DNA of 64,000 nucleotides, taken from contig NZ_OU745390.1 in NCBI RefSeq assembly GCF_916618955.1, positions 3,348,001 through 3,412,000 on the forward strand, written 5' to 3'. Origin of the DNA: Pseudomonas sp. Marseille-Q3773 (lineage in GTDB: Bacteria > Pseudomonadota > Gammaproteobacteria > Pseudomonadales > Pseudomonadaceae). Numbering within the stretch: the stretch's first letter is position 1; the number at the start of each line of letters is the position of its first letter. The translations under genes were made by a program, and so were the position numbers. Positions 55,601 through 64,000 of the stretch are shown here, in pieces. The notes under the pieces are model-generated. The model was not told the DNA's origin. It did not search any database and saw nothing but the letters and a program-made list of their open reading frames with translations.

Positions 55601-55719
55601 TTGGGACGGTGATTGCCACCGGCATGTCGATCGGCACGCTGTTTACCCTGTTCGTGTTGCCTTGCATCTACACCTTGCTGGCGCACAAGGAAGTGGCCAG
55701 GGAGACAGCGGTGGCCTGA
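52675..55719 (+). CDS. RND-family multidrug efflux pump subunit
   Basis: A 1014-residue RND transporter with 12 transmembrane helices and two large periplasmic loops, driven by protons. The TM4 motif GLVVDDAIVVVENIHRHM near residue 395-412 contains the two Asp of the proton relay. It starts 12 bases after the fusion protein stop. MexW (PA4375) is the probable orthologue by context. Substrates cannot be read from sequence. Confidence 0.9.
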   Translation: MAFTDPFIRRPVLASVVSLLILLLGFQAWSKLQIRQYPQMENALITVTTAYPGANAETIQGYITQPLQQSLASAEGIDYMTSVSRQNFSIISIYARIGADSDRLFTELLAKANEVRNKLPQDAEDPVLSKEAADASALMYISFYSKEMSNPQITDYLSRVIQPKLATLPGMAEAEILGNQVFAMRIWLDPVKLAGYGLSASDVTTAVRRYNFLSAAGEVKGEYVVTSINASTELKSAEAFAALPVKTSGDSRVLLGDVARVEMGAENYDTVSSFDGTPSVYIGIKATPAANPLDVIKEVRRIMPELESQLPSALKVSIAYDATLFIQASIDEVIKTLGEAVLIVIVVVFLFLGALRSVLIPVVTIPLSMIGVLFFMQMMGYSLNLLTLLAMVLAIGLVVDDAIVVVENIHRHMEEGKTPFDAALEGAREIAMPVVSMTITLAAVYAPIGFLTGLTGALFKEFALTLAGAVIISGIVALTLSPMMCALLLRQEQNPSGLAHRLDVLFERLKTRYRRLLHATLDSRPVVLVFAVIILCLIPVLLKFTQNELAPNEDQGVIFMMSSSPQTANLDYLNAYTDTFTPLFKTFPEYYSSFQINGFNGVQTGIGGFLLKPWNERERTQMELLPLVQAKLEEIGGLQIFGFNLPSLPGTGEGLPFQFVINSAGDYPALLEVAQRIKSRAQASGKFAFLDIDLAFDKPEVVVDIDRAKAAQMGVSMDTLGGTLATLLGEGEINRFTLEGRSYKVIAQVERPYRDNPGWLNNYYVKNDQGQLLPLSTLITLRDRARPRQLNQFQQLNSAIIQGVPMVSLGEALQTVQGIAREEAPEGFAFDYAGVARQYVQEGSALWVTFGLALAIIFLVLAAQFESFRDPLVILVTVPLSICGALLPLFLGVSSMNIYTQVGLVTLIGLISKHGILIVEFANQLREEQGLSVREAIEEAAAIRLRPVLMTTAAMVFGMVPLILATGAGAVSRFDIGTVIATGMSIGTLFTLFVLPCIYTLLAHKEVARETAVA

Positions 55720-55724
55720 ACCGG

Positions 55725-55765
55725 CTTCTTCGCGGGTAACCCTGCGAAAGGCGCAGCAAAAATGC
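55725..55765. repeat. Degenerate REP-like sequence after the RND genes
   Basis: ggcttcttcgcgggtaaccc then tgcgaaaggcgc resembles one REP unit with mismatches in its right arm. It lies just past the pump gene stop, between convergent genes. Confidence 0.4.
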
Positions 55766-55807
55766 AGAGGCCCCGCAATCGCGAGGCCTCAGGCATTTCT
55801 ATCTGGT

Positions 55808-56041
55808 TCAACCAAACGGCCGCAACCCCTGGCGCATGCCGAACAGGAACAACAGCAAGTCCTGATCCGGCGCAACCGTGGCCTGCTGCTGCGGTTTCAC
55901 TTCCCGCGGCAACGCGCACTGGTCGGCCATATCGGCTCGGCTGAACACTGTCGGCCTCGGCTCTTCCCACGCAGCCACCGCCACGGTGGTCACCGCCAGG
56001 CCAGCCACCAGGAACAAAGCTCGAGCTATTTCTAGTTTCAT
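55808..56041 (-). CDS. Small exported hypothetical protein
   Basis: A 77-residue protein with a signal peptide (MKLEIARALFLVAGLAVTTVAVAAW) and a short, Gln/Pro-containing mature part ending LLFLFGMRQGLRPFG. The ATG at 56041 overlaps the inaA stop (TAATG), so it is the last gene of the warA-inaA unit. A ribosome site (aaggg) lies eight bases upstream. I recognise no family. Confidence 0.65.
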   Translation of the reverse strand: MKLEIARALFLVAGLAVTTVAVAAWEEPRPTVFSRADMADQCALPREVKPQQQATVAPDQDLLLFLFGMRQGLRPFG

Positions 56042-56739
56042 TACCCTAACCCTTTGACAGCGCTGCCAAACGCCATCTGGTAAAAGTAGAGCAAGGTTTG
56101 CCATTCCGCGTCGTTCAACGACGAATGGCGGCGCAGCTGGCGCAGGTCATTGCCCGCCGCACGCTGGCAACTGATACGTCGCCGGCACTTCTCCAGGTCC
56201 AGCAGCGCGACCTCGACCCGGGCCTGCTCACCTTCGCCAATCACCTTGATGAAGACATGCTTGCCATACAGGCAGCCGTGCTGCCAGTGGCCCAGGTGCA
56301 TGCGCGCCAGGTTATCGGCCAGGTCCTTGAGCATGCGCTCGTGCACCACCTGTGGATAACGTTCGCGGGCACCTTCGGCATGCCAGGTATCGAGTTCGAC
56401 GAAGCCGTCGAGTGCTTCGCTTACCAGCAGCGCACGCCATTGATGATCGGCATCACGCTCGGCACCACAGAAGACGATGCGCGGCACACGCACGCCCAAT
56501 TGCTCGAAACTGTTCAACGCATCGAGTTCGCGCAACACAGTCGGCCGGCCGAAAGGGTGCAGCAGGCTACGATAGATGTGCCCGACCTGGCGTTTGGCAT
56601 ACAGCAGCTTGCCATTGGCATCGTTCAGGCGTTGCACGCCACTCTCGCCACCGCGGCGCTGGTTTGGCTCCTCGACCCACTCGCCCTGTTGGCGCCAGTA
56701 AAAATCGAACCGCGACTCCCCTTTCCGGGCTACAGTCAT
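56041..56739 (-). CDS. inaA: InaA-family Kdo kinase-like (WaaP-type) protein
   Basis: A 232-residue protein of the lipopolysaccharide-kinase/InaA family (protein-kinase-like fold). HLGHWQHGCLYGKHVFI near residue 150-166 and VALLDLEKCRRR near 182-193 correspond to the catalytic loop and the DxE/DFG-like segment. The ATG at 56739 is used; the upstream codon is TTG. It follows warA by six bases. InaA-type proteins are weak-acid or envelope-stress linked; here regulation by ColR is likely through the operon's ColR box. Confidence 0.87.
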   Translation of the reverse strand: MTVARKGESRFDFYWRQQGEWVEEPNQRRGGESGVQRLNDANGKLLYAKRQVGHIYRSLLHPFGRPTVLRELDALNSFEQLGVRVPRIVFCGAERDADHQWRALLVSEALDGFVELDTWHAEGARERYPQVVHERMLKDLADNLARMHLGHWQHGCLYGKHVFIKVIGEGEQARVEVALLDLEKCRRRISCQRAAGNDLRQLRRHSSLNDAEWQTLLYFYQMAFGSAVKGLG

Positions 56740-56745
56740 CAAACA

Positions 56746-57429
56746 CTACCCCTTACGCAATACATAGACCCGCCACATGGCATAGAACGGCAGGAAGTCG
56801 AGGCGTTCCTGAATTCTGAAGCCGGCGGCCCTGAATTCTTCTTCCACCGTTTCGGCCGGTAACACGAAACGGTTCTGGTAATTGTCCTGCCCGGCTTTGC
56901 GAGCGTTGCGGCGTTGCTCCAGCTTTTTCCGCCGCCAAGCCTTGAAATTGCCATCCACCCACAATGACAGGATCACACTATCACGGCTAACCCGCTGAAA
57001 TTCCGAGAGAATAGTCTTTCTGTGGGCAGCTTCGCCAATGTGATGGAAAAGCCGCATGCAGAAGATGCTGTCCACAGAATTGTCCGGCAGGTCGACGGCA
57101 AACGCCGAAGTCTGCAAGGGACGTACCCGCGCTACCACCTCTGGCGGTTGTGCTGCACAGGCTGTCTCGATCATCGCCTCGGAATTGTCGGCGCCAATGA
57201 TCACTCGGTTGGGCTTTTCCGCCAGCAACGGCCAGAAGCGGCCAGCGCCGCATGGCAGGTCGAGGACCAGGCCAGGCTCACCCGCCAGTGCCAGGGCGCG
57301 ACGCGCCAGTTGCTCATCTCGCTTGTGGGAAAGGCGTCGCGCCAAGCCATCCTGGTGCTTGAGAAAGTACTCACGGGCGTGCTGTTTGTCGTACTTCTCA
57401 GAAAATTCAAGCTTAATGGGACTACGCAT
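56746..57429 (-). CDS. warA: Class I SAM-dependent methyltransferase (WarA-like)
   Basis: A 227-residue methyltransferase with SAM-binding motif I LVLDLPCGAGRF (about residues 54-65), then IGADNSEAMIETA and SIFCMRLFHHIG. It heads the unit with inaA. In P. aeruginosa the homologue PA4379 is WarA, linked to lipopolysaccharide and to ColRS, as I recall. A ColR-like box lies upstream. The methylation target here is unknown. Confidence 0.85.
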   Translation of the reverse strand: MRSPIKLEFSEKYDKQHAREYFLKHQDGLARRLSHKRDEQLARRALALAGEPGLVLDLPCGAGRFWPLLAEKPNRVIIGADNSEAMIETACAAQPPEVVARVRPLQTSAFAVDLPDNSVDSIFCMRLFHHIGEAAHRKTILSEFQRVSRDSVILSLWVDGNFKAWRRKKLEQRRNARKAGQDNYQNRFVLPAETVEEEFRAAGFRIQERLDFLPFYAMWRVYVLRKG

Positions 57430-57495
57430 TGGGCATCTCCTGACTCTATTCCGCCCACATTAGGCAAGCGCGCGTAGGAATCAGGTCATACCCAT

Positions 57496-57512
57496 GTGAA
57501 AAAAACGTCATA
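57496..57512 (-). promoter_or_regulatory. ColR box upstream of warA-inaA
   Basis: On the minus strand 57511-57496 read ATGACGTTTTTTTCAC. This fits the ColR consensus YYNA(C/G)NNYTTTTTCAC known from P. putida at all but the first base. It lies about 70 bases before warA and 25 bases after the colS stop, so warA-inaA should have its own ColR-dependent promoter. Confidence 0.78.
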
Positions 57513-57536
57513 CGCCGAGGGCGATGTTACAAAGCT

Positions 57537-58841
57537 TTACTCCGCCTCCGGGTCGCCCTTGGTCGCGGTATTGCTCAGGTCGACGTGGAACCGGCAACCA
57601 TGCGGCAAGGTAGACGTCAGCGTGACCTGCCAGCCCTGGTCATCGCAGATTCGCTGCACCAGCGACAGGCCCAGACCCAGGCCCTCGCCACGCCGTTCAT
57701 CGCCGCGCACGAATGGCCGGAACATGGCCTCGCGCTGCTCTTCGGGAATACCCACGCCACTGTCTTCGACACTGAAACCGTTGGCCTCGAGGCTCAGGCG
57801 GATATAGCCGCTGTCGGTATAGTGCGCGGCATTGCGCAACAGGTTGCCCATCACCGATTGCAGGAAGGTAGCGTTGTACAGCACCGGGCTGGCACTGACG
57901 CGGCCGTCGAAATACAAGGCCAGGCCCTTTTGCTCGATGGTGTCACGCCACACACCGACCAGTTCGTCTGCCACTTCCCGCAAGGTGGCGCGCGAGGCCA
58001 CCGCGCCCTCGTCGCGCTGTGCGCGGGCCAGCATCAGGAAGGTCTTGACCAGCTCACGCATCTCCTCCGTAGCCCTTGCCACACGTTCCACCTGGCTGCG
58101 CGAACGGGCATCGAGGTTGGGGTTTTCCATCAGCAGTTCGCATGAAGTGGCCAGCACCATCAAGGGCGTGCGAAGTTCGTGGCTGACGTCGCTGGTGAAC
58201 AGCCGTTCCCGGGTCAATGCGTCACGCAGGCGGCCCAAGGTATCGTCGAATGCTACCGCCAGCTGGCCGACTTCGTCCGCCGCATAGTCCGGCGCCAGCG
58301 GCGGCGCCAGGCCCAGCAACTGGTCACGATGGCGCACCTGCCGCGCCAGGCGGATCACCGGCGCCATCACCCGGCGTGCCACCAGCCAGCCGAGGATCAC
58401 TGCCAGCACCAGGCTGAGCACGAAGCCCACCACCACTACTGCAAACAGCAGGCGCTCACGTTCTTCGAAGTCGCTCTGGTCCTGCAGCAGGACATAGCGG
58501 CGGCCATCGACGATCTCGACCATGGCGTGGTACGACAGCTGGTCGCGGAATACCTCGTGGAAGCCCCGGTCGAGGTGGCGCAGGTCCTTGGGCAGCTCGA
58601 AGTCGTCACGCCCGCCGCTGAAGTAGAACAACTGGTCGGGACGCGGCCGGTGGCTCCAGTCGCTGACACTGTCCATGCGCAGCAAACGCTGCAGGTCACC
58701 GCCCAGTACCGAGGAAATCAGCCGCTCTTCGACCAGGTGCACAGTACCGACGATGCCAAAGGCGAAGGCCCCGGCCACCAGCGCGCTCATCAGGGCGAAG
58801 GCGATGATGATGCGCTGGGCAAGGCTTTGCTTAAACTCCAT
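57537..58841 (-). CDS. colS: Sensor histidine kinase ColS
   Basis: A 434-residue inner-membrane histidine kinase: TM1 (about 10-34), periplasmic loop 35-132, TM2 (about 133-154), HAMP, H-box DVSHELRTPLM, N-box NLLRNAAH, and G-boxes. The loop has the residues reported for P. putida ColS metal sensing: H35, E38, E96, H105, E126 and E129, including the ExxE pair. It should respond to excess Fe(III) and Zn. It starts 11 bases inside colR, so the pair is coupled. Confidence 0.93.
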   Translation of the reverse strand: MEFKQSLAQRIIIAFALMSALVAGAFAFGIVGTVHLVEERLISSVLGGDLQRLLRMDSVSDWSHRPRPDQLFYFSGGRDDFELPKDLRHLDRGFHEVFRDQLSYHAMVEIVDGRRYVLLQDQSDFEERERLLFAVVVVGFVLSLVLAVILGWLVARRVMAPVIRLARQVRHRDQLLGLAPPLAPDYAADEVGQLAVAFDDTLGRLRDALTRERLFTSDVSHELRTPLMVLATSCELLMENPNLDARSRSQVERVARATEEMRELVKTFLMLARAQRDEGAVASRATLREVADELVGVWRDTIEQKGLALYFDGRVSASPVLYNATFLQSVMGNLLRNAAHYTDSGYIRLSLEANGFSVEDSGVGIPEEQREAMFRPFVRGDERRGEGLGLGLSLVQRICDDQGWQVTLTSTLPHGCRFHVDLSNTATKGDPEAE

Positions 58842-59514
58842 CGCGGCCCTCGGCGAGGCGGTAGCCGACGCCATGGACGGTGTGCAGCAGCGGTTTTTCG
58901 AACGGTTTGTCGATTACCTGGCGCAACTGGTGCACATGGCTGCGCAGGCTGTCGCTGTCAGGGCAGTCGTCGCCCCACAGGGCTTCTTCGAGTACTTCGC
59001 GGCGCAACACGTGCGGGCTCTTCTGCATCAACACCGCAAGCAGCTTGAGGCCGACCGGGTTGAGCTTGAGCAGGCGGCCCTGGCGGGTGACTTCAAGGGT
59101 ATCGAGGTCGTAGCTGAGGTCAGCTACCTGCAGGGTGCGGCGCCCGCCGCCCTGGGCACGGCGCAGCACCGCTTCGATGCGTGCGGCCAGCTCCGACAGG
59201 GCAAAGGGTTTCAGCAGGTAATCGTCGGCCCCGGAGCGGAAGCCTTGCAGGCGGTCATCCAACTGGTCGCGGGCAGTGAGCATGATCACCGGCGTGTCGC
59301 GGCGGGCGTCTTCGCGCAGGCGCTTGCACAGGGTGTAGCCATCGATGCCGGGCAACATGATATCGAGCACGATCAGGTCGTAGTGCTCGGTGGCGGCCAG
59401 GTGCAGGCCGGACAGGCCATCCTGGGCGCAGTCTACGGTGTAGCCCTTCATGCCCAGGTAATCGGCCAGGTTGGCCAGGATATCGCGGTTGTCTTCAACC
59501 AAAAGAATGCGCAT
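58831..59514 (-). CDS. colR: Response regulator ColR
   Basis: A 227-residue OmpR/PhoB-type regulator with a receiver domain (D8-N-R-D, phospho-acceptor Asp in LIVLDIMLPGIDG, Lys in the LKPFALSEL segment) and a winged-helix DNA-binding domain. It controls envelope maintenance genes in Pseudomonas. Two ColR boxes flank the locus, one before warA and one before the PAP2 gene. It is transcribed with colS. Confidence 0.95.
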   Translation of the reverse strand: MRILLVEDNRDILANLADYLGMKGYTVDCAQDGLSGLHLAATEHYDLIVLDIMLPGIDGYTLCKRLREDARRDTPVIMLTARDQLDDRLQGFRSGADDYLLKPFALSELAARIEAVLRRAQGGGRRTLQVADLSYDLDTLEVTRQGRLLKLNPVGLKLLAVLMQKSPHVLRREVLEEALWGDDCPDSDSLRSHVHQLRQVIDKPFEKPLLHTVHGVGYRLAEGRDGV

Positions 59515-59610
59515 CGGTTTCTCCTGTGCGGCGCTTCTCGCTGTGGCGCGGCAGGCGCAGCTTAAGGCCTATGCCTGCAGGGTGCCAGCCCCGGGCGAAA
59601 TTCATCGGAC

Positions 59611-59626
59611 TTGACGGTTTTTTCAC
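59611..59626 (+). promoter_or_regulatory. ColR box upstream of the PAP2 gene
   Basis: ttgacggttttttcac fits the ColR consensus YYNA(C/G)NNYTTTTTCAC at every position. It lies about 70 bases before the PAP2 start and about 100 bases upstream of colR on the other strand, so it could also influence colRS. Confidence 0.85.
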
Positions 59627-59695
59627 TGATCCTTCACGGACACAGGATAGCGGGCAGCCGACAATGCCCGATCTTTTTCCCCTCCTGGAGCCGTC

Positions 59696-60424
59696 ATGCA
59701 GCAAGCAACCCGACCCCGCCCGATCAATTTCTGGCTGTACCTGGGAATTCCCCTGGCGACCGCATTGGGCTTGATCCTGCTGGAACTGACCTCGGTCGAC
59801 ATGGACATCGCCAAGTTGTTCTTCGACCCCGCGGCGGGCCAGTTCATCGGCCGCCACAGCTATTTGCTGGAGAACATCCTGCATGACCGGGTCAAGCAGG
59901 GGGTGATCCTGCTTGGGCTGCTGTCGCTGCTGACCTTTGCCGCAAGCTTCTTCTGGAAGCGCCTGTTCGGCTGGCGCCGCGAGCTGGGTTGCCTGGTGCT
60001 GGCGCTGGGCCTGTCCACGGCGTTCGTCACGCCGCTGAAGAAGGTGACCCAGGTGCAATGCCCGTGGAGCCTGACCCAGTTCGGCGGCAGCGAAACCTAC
60101 AGCAAGCTGCTGGAACCACGCCCGGCTACCGACAAACCCGGGTTGTGCTGGCCGGGCGGGCATGCGGCGACCGGGTTCTGCCTGTTCGGACTGTTCTTCA
60201 TGCTGCGGGACCGCAAACCGCGCCTGGCGCGGGCAGCATTGGCACTGGCTTTCGTGGCCGGGTCGGTACTGTCGCTGGGGCGGATGATGCAAGGGGCGCA
60301 TTTCCTGTCACACAACGTCTGGACGGCGGTGTTCTGCTGGTTGATCGGGTTGGGCTCGTACTACCTGGTTCTGTATCGGCGGGGAATGGCTGAGGTACCT
60401 GCCGCCGAGCGTAGCATCGCCTGA
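59696..60424 (+). CDS. PAP2-family lipid phosphatase
   Basis: A 242-residue membrane phosphatase of the PAP2 superfamily with about six hydrophobic segments. The three catalytic motifs are present: KKVTQVQCPW (motif 1), PGGHAATG (motif 2) and GRMMQGAHFLSH (motif 3). It probably removes phosphate from a lipid or lipid A-related substrate at the outer face of the inner membrane. It is divergent from colRS and has a perfect ColR box, so it is a likely ColR target. Confidence 0.88.
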   Translation: MQQATRPRPINFWLYLGIPLATALGLILLELTSVDMDIAKLFFDPAAGQFIGRHSYLLENILHDRVKQGVILLGLLSLLTFAASFFWKRLFGWRRELGCLVLALGLSTAFVTPLKKVTQVQCPWSLTQFGGSETYSKLLEPRPATDKPGLCWPGGHAATGFCLFGLFFMLRDRKPRLARAALALAFVAGSVLSLGRMMQGAHFLSHNVWTAVFCWLIGLGSYYLVLYRRGMAEVPAAERSIA

Positions 60425-60465
60425 CCCAGGGGCCGCCTTGCGGCCCCAATGACCCCGACAGGAAA

Positions 60466-60500
60466 ACAAAAAACCCCGGTTCTCGCGAACCGGGGTTTTT
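60466..60500 (-). terminator. Bidirectional terminator of groEL and the PAP2 gene
   Basis: Arms aaaaaccccggttc and gaaccggggttttt pair perfectly around tcgc, with A- and T-runs on either side. It serves the convergent groESL and PAP2 transcripts. Confidence 0.93.
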
Positions 60501-60524
60501 GATGGTGCAGGGGGTAAGGCTGGC

Positions 60525-62171
<1,647 letters not shown>

Positions 62172-62214
62172 TTAATCCTTTGGAATTCTTTGGAGTAACG
62201 GGAAGTCGGGGAAA

Positions 62215-62508
62215 TCAGCCTTCGATGACGGCGAGGATTTCGTTCTCGGCCATGACCAGCAGGTCTTCGCCATCGACTTTCACGGTGTTGCTGCCCGAGT
62301 AAGGGCCGAAAACCACTTTGTCACCCACTTTCACTGCCAACGCGCGCACTTCGCCGTTGTCCAGGATGCGACCGGTGCCGACGGCGACTACTTCGCCGCG
62401 GTTTGGCTTTTCAGCGGCCGAACCCGGCAGGACGATACCGCCAGCGGTTTTCGATTCTTCTTCGCTGCGACGGATAACGACGCGGTCATGCAGAGGACGA
62501 AGCTTCAT
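62215..62508 (-). CDS. groES: Co-chaperonin GroES
   Basis: A 97-residue GroES with the mobile loop [20 protein letters not shown] (about residues 16-35), which docks to GroEL. The start [10 protein letters not shown] at 62508 has ggaga upstream (gggagagatcgaca). Extra N-terminal codons in the open frame are the leader of the heat-shock promoter. Confidence 0.97.
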   Translation of the reverse strand: MKLRPLHDRVVIRRSEEESKTAGGIVLPGSAAEKPNRGEVVAVGTGRILDNGEVRALAVKVGDKVVFGPYSGSNTVKVDGEDLLVMAENEILAVIEG

Positions 62509-62657
62509 TGTCGATCTCTCCCAAATTGTGGTTTTCATCGGCCGGTGTCGACACCGGCGGGTTGATGCTGTCCGGCGTAGCCGGAAGGCCGCTCGCGCTG
62601 GGCGAACCGCCTGAGTCATGTCTGGTGTTGCCACCAGAAACCTTGCGGTGACCACAT

Positions 62658-62685
62658 ACATGAGGCCGTCATGTTCAATTACAAG
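62658..62685 (-). promoter_or_regulatory. Heat-shock (sigma-32) promoter of groESL
   Basis: On the minus strand CTTGTAA (62685-62679) and CCTCATGT (62665-62658) are 13 bases apart, close to the sigma-32 consensus CTTGAAA-N13/15-CCCCATNT. It gives a leader of about 145 bases before groES. Confidence 0.82.
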
Positions 62686-62724
62686 GCTTGCTACAGAAAA
62701 TTTTTCATCAGCCTGAAAAGCTTG

Positions 62725-62828
62725 GGGGCCGCTTCGCAGCCCTGTCGCGACACAAGGCCGCTCCTGCAGGGTCTGCAAGCCCCTGTGGGAGCGGCCTTGT
62801 GTCGCGACAGGGCAGCAAAGCGGCCCCC
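62725..62828. repeat. Paired inverted repeat of a second REP family
   Basis: gggggccgcttcgcagccct then gtcgcgacacaaggccgctc faces gagcggccttgtgtcgcgac then agggcagcaaagcggccccc. It is an almost perfect long inverted repeat with a small centre. Its core (gtcgcgac-acaaggccgctcc) differs from the gcgggc REP family, so two repeat families are present. It lies between groESL and fxsA. Confidence 0.85.
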
Positions 62829-62833
62829 GATCA

Positions 62834-63295
62834 TCACTTGTCGCGGCGCTCGTACTCGCCTTCGATCACATTCGGACGGTGACCGCCATCACGCGGCTGC
62901 GCCTGGAACGGATCGTCCTGGAACGCCCGCTGGCGCATGGCCTGGGCCTCGGCACGCTCACGCATCTTGCGGGCGGCCAGGTGACGGGTGAATGGCAGCA
63001 GGCACAGCAGGCCCAGCACGTCGCTGATGAAGCCGGGCAGCAACAGCAGGCCACCACCGACGGCGAGCATCAGGCCCTGGAACATGTCTTCGGCGGGCAG
63101 TTCGCCACGCTGCAGGCTTTCCCGGGCGCGCAACGCGGTGGCCAGCCCGGCCACCCGCATCACCAGTACACCCAGCGCGGAACCGGCGATGATCAACAGC
63201 AGCGCCGGGAAGAAACCGATGGCGGCGCTGACCTTCACGAAGACGAACAGCTCCAGCACGGGAAACAGGAGAAACAACAGTAGAAAAGCACGCAT
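62834..63295 (-). CDS. fxsA: FxsA-family membrane protein
   Basis: A 153-residue inner-membrane protein of the FxsA family, with a hydrophobic N-terminus ([22 protein letters not shown]) and the family block [22 protein letters not shown] near residues 79-100. In E. coli FxsA eases phage T7 exclusion by F plasmid. The usual place is upstream of groESL, as here. The start is ATG at 63295 with gagga upstream. Confidence 0.92.
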   Translation of the reverse strand: MRAFLLLFLLFPVLELFVFVKVSAAIGFFPALLLIIAGSALGVLVMRVAGLATALRARESLQRGELPAEDMFQGLMLAVGGGLLLLPGFISDVLGLLCLLPFTRHLAARKMRERAEAQAMRQRAFQDDPFQAQPRDGGHRPNVIEGEYERRDK

Positions 63296-63362
63296 CAAAG
63301 CATTCCTCGTCGGAAGAGAACCTTCCTGTAAGACCCACAGATGGATGCGTGCGCTCGGCTTT

Positions 63363-64000
63363 TCAAGCCTCGGCCTTGGCCACAGCCGGCCATTGGTCGG
63401 CGCGCGCCAGCAAAATCAGGGCCTCGCGGACTTGTGTCGGCGTATTGCAAGTATTGGGAAAAGGCAACCAGTGCACAGCCTGACCGATACGCAGGTGCAT
63501 GCCTTCGCTGTCCACCCCGACCAGTTGCGCGGGCGCATGGCGTGGCAAATCGGTCAGTTCGACGTAGTGGGCAATCGCCTTGGCATGGTCACTGTTCATA
63601 TGCTCGACCATGCTTGCCTCGGCCTTGCCGGCGAACGGGTTGGCCAGGGTCACCTGGTCAAGCCAGTGGATCGCACCAAAGCCGCCGATGTAACGGTGGC
63701 GTACAGGTTGCAGCACCCAGAAGTCGAAGTCGTGGGCCTTGTGGTAGTTGGCGGCGTCCGGGAAATAGCGGTAGTAGCGTTCGGCGGCGGCGTCGATCGC
63801 TGCCTCGTCCACCAGCTTGTGCGCTTCGGCCATTACCGTCAGGCGCCCTACGGCTTGCACGTCCTCGGCCTCACGTTCACCGACCAGCAGCGAGCACTTG
63901 GGGTCTTTCTGCAGGTTGTGGGTGTGCTGGGCGATGCGGCTGATCAGGATCAACGGGTGGCCCTGGGCGTCCAGGCAGTAAGGCACGACCGAGCCGAACG
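63363..64000 (-). CDS. HugZ-family haem-degradation-like protein (partial, 5' end beyond window)
   Basis: The 3' part of a pyridoxamine-5'-phosphate oxidase-like split-barrel protein of the HugZ/HutZ type. The open frame continues past the window end, with FGSVVPYCLDAQGHPLILISRIAQHT at the start, which is the family's first barrel strand, so the start codon is outside. The second (DUF2470) domain includes MVEHMNSDHAKAIAHY. HugZ proteins degrade haem for iron, but the PNPOx-like barrel also occurs in other pathways. Confidence 0.8.
   Translation of the reverse strand, partial: FGSVVPYCLDAQGHPLILISRIAQHTHNLQKDPKCSLLVGEREAEDVQAVGRLTVMAEAHKLVDEAAIDAAAERYYRYFPDAANYHKAHDFDFWVLQPVRHRYIGGFGAIHWLDQVTLANPFAGKAEASMVEHMNSDHAKAIAHYVELTDLPRHAPAQLVGVDSEGMHLRIGQAVHWLPFPNTCNTPTQVREALILLARADQWPAVAKAEA

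Overview
The window is about 64 kb of GC-rich chromosome from a Pseudomonas, most likely of the P. putida group. This rests on the protocatechuate (pca) gene set with exact PcaR operators, a TurA/MvaT regulator, BifA, ColRS with its conserved metal-binding residues, a McpG-like chemoreceptor, Fe-SOD and P. putida-type REP repeats. I see no transposase, integrase, tRNA, rRNA or CRISPR array. The content is core genome with dense coding, and the window opens and closes inside ordinary genes.

Region 1 (1-10,460) is a nearly complete lower protocatechuate (beta-ketoadipate) pathway read on the minus strand: pcaR, pcaK, then pcaI-J-F-T-B-D-C. PcaR boxes lie upstream of pcaR and pcaI, and a weaker one upstream of pcaK. 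Next to pcaR a rightward promoter-like sequence and an orphan intrinsic terminator suggest a small RNA. Region 2 (10,750-25,200) holds a small unknown protein, the phosphate transporter PitA, a HerA/DUF853 ATPase, an amino-acid-type chemoreceptor (McpG-like), and a three-gene envelope operon (GT4 glycosyltransferase, DUF2334 deacetylase, UPF0104 flippase-like protein). It continues with purU, turA/mvaT, exonuclease I, a PilZ protein, a lipoprotein and pykA.

Region 3 (25,300-38,900) is a series of short metabolic and envelope units: a ferredoxin-type reductase, class I fumarase, a nitrilase-fold amidohydrolase with a GNAT protein, an NTF2-like protein, a DJ-1/PfpI protein, a four-gene unit (serine hydrolase, a small Cys-rich protein, YceI, ClsB-like PLD), the olsBA ornithine-lipid genes, ACP phosphodiesterase, and an ArsR regulator with an old yellow enzyme (XenB). 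Region 4 (38,900-51,300) carries a coiled-coil membrane protein, an SDR, argP/argO, sodB, a decayed hydroxypyruvate isomerase gene, bifA (c-di-GMP phosphodiesterase), and an imelysin / di-haem DUF1111 / imelysin / DUF1513 cluster with a possible Fur box.

Region 5 (51,500-64,000) has an RND efflux pair, the ColRS envelope-stress system flanked by two genes or operons that carry ColR boxes (warA-inaA and a PAP2 phosphatase), groESL with a sigma-32 promoter, fxsA, and the 3' part of a HugZ-like gene cut by the window end. From memory, the order from pykA to fxsA resembles the P. aeruginosa PA4329-PA4387 block, which would make it an old syntenic backbone.

Paired REP elements sit in many of the intergenic gaps. 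The items most worth follow-up are the candidate sRNA beside pcaR, the hyi remnant with its catalytic Glu changed to Lys, the ColR boxes, and the imelysin cluster.
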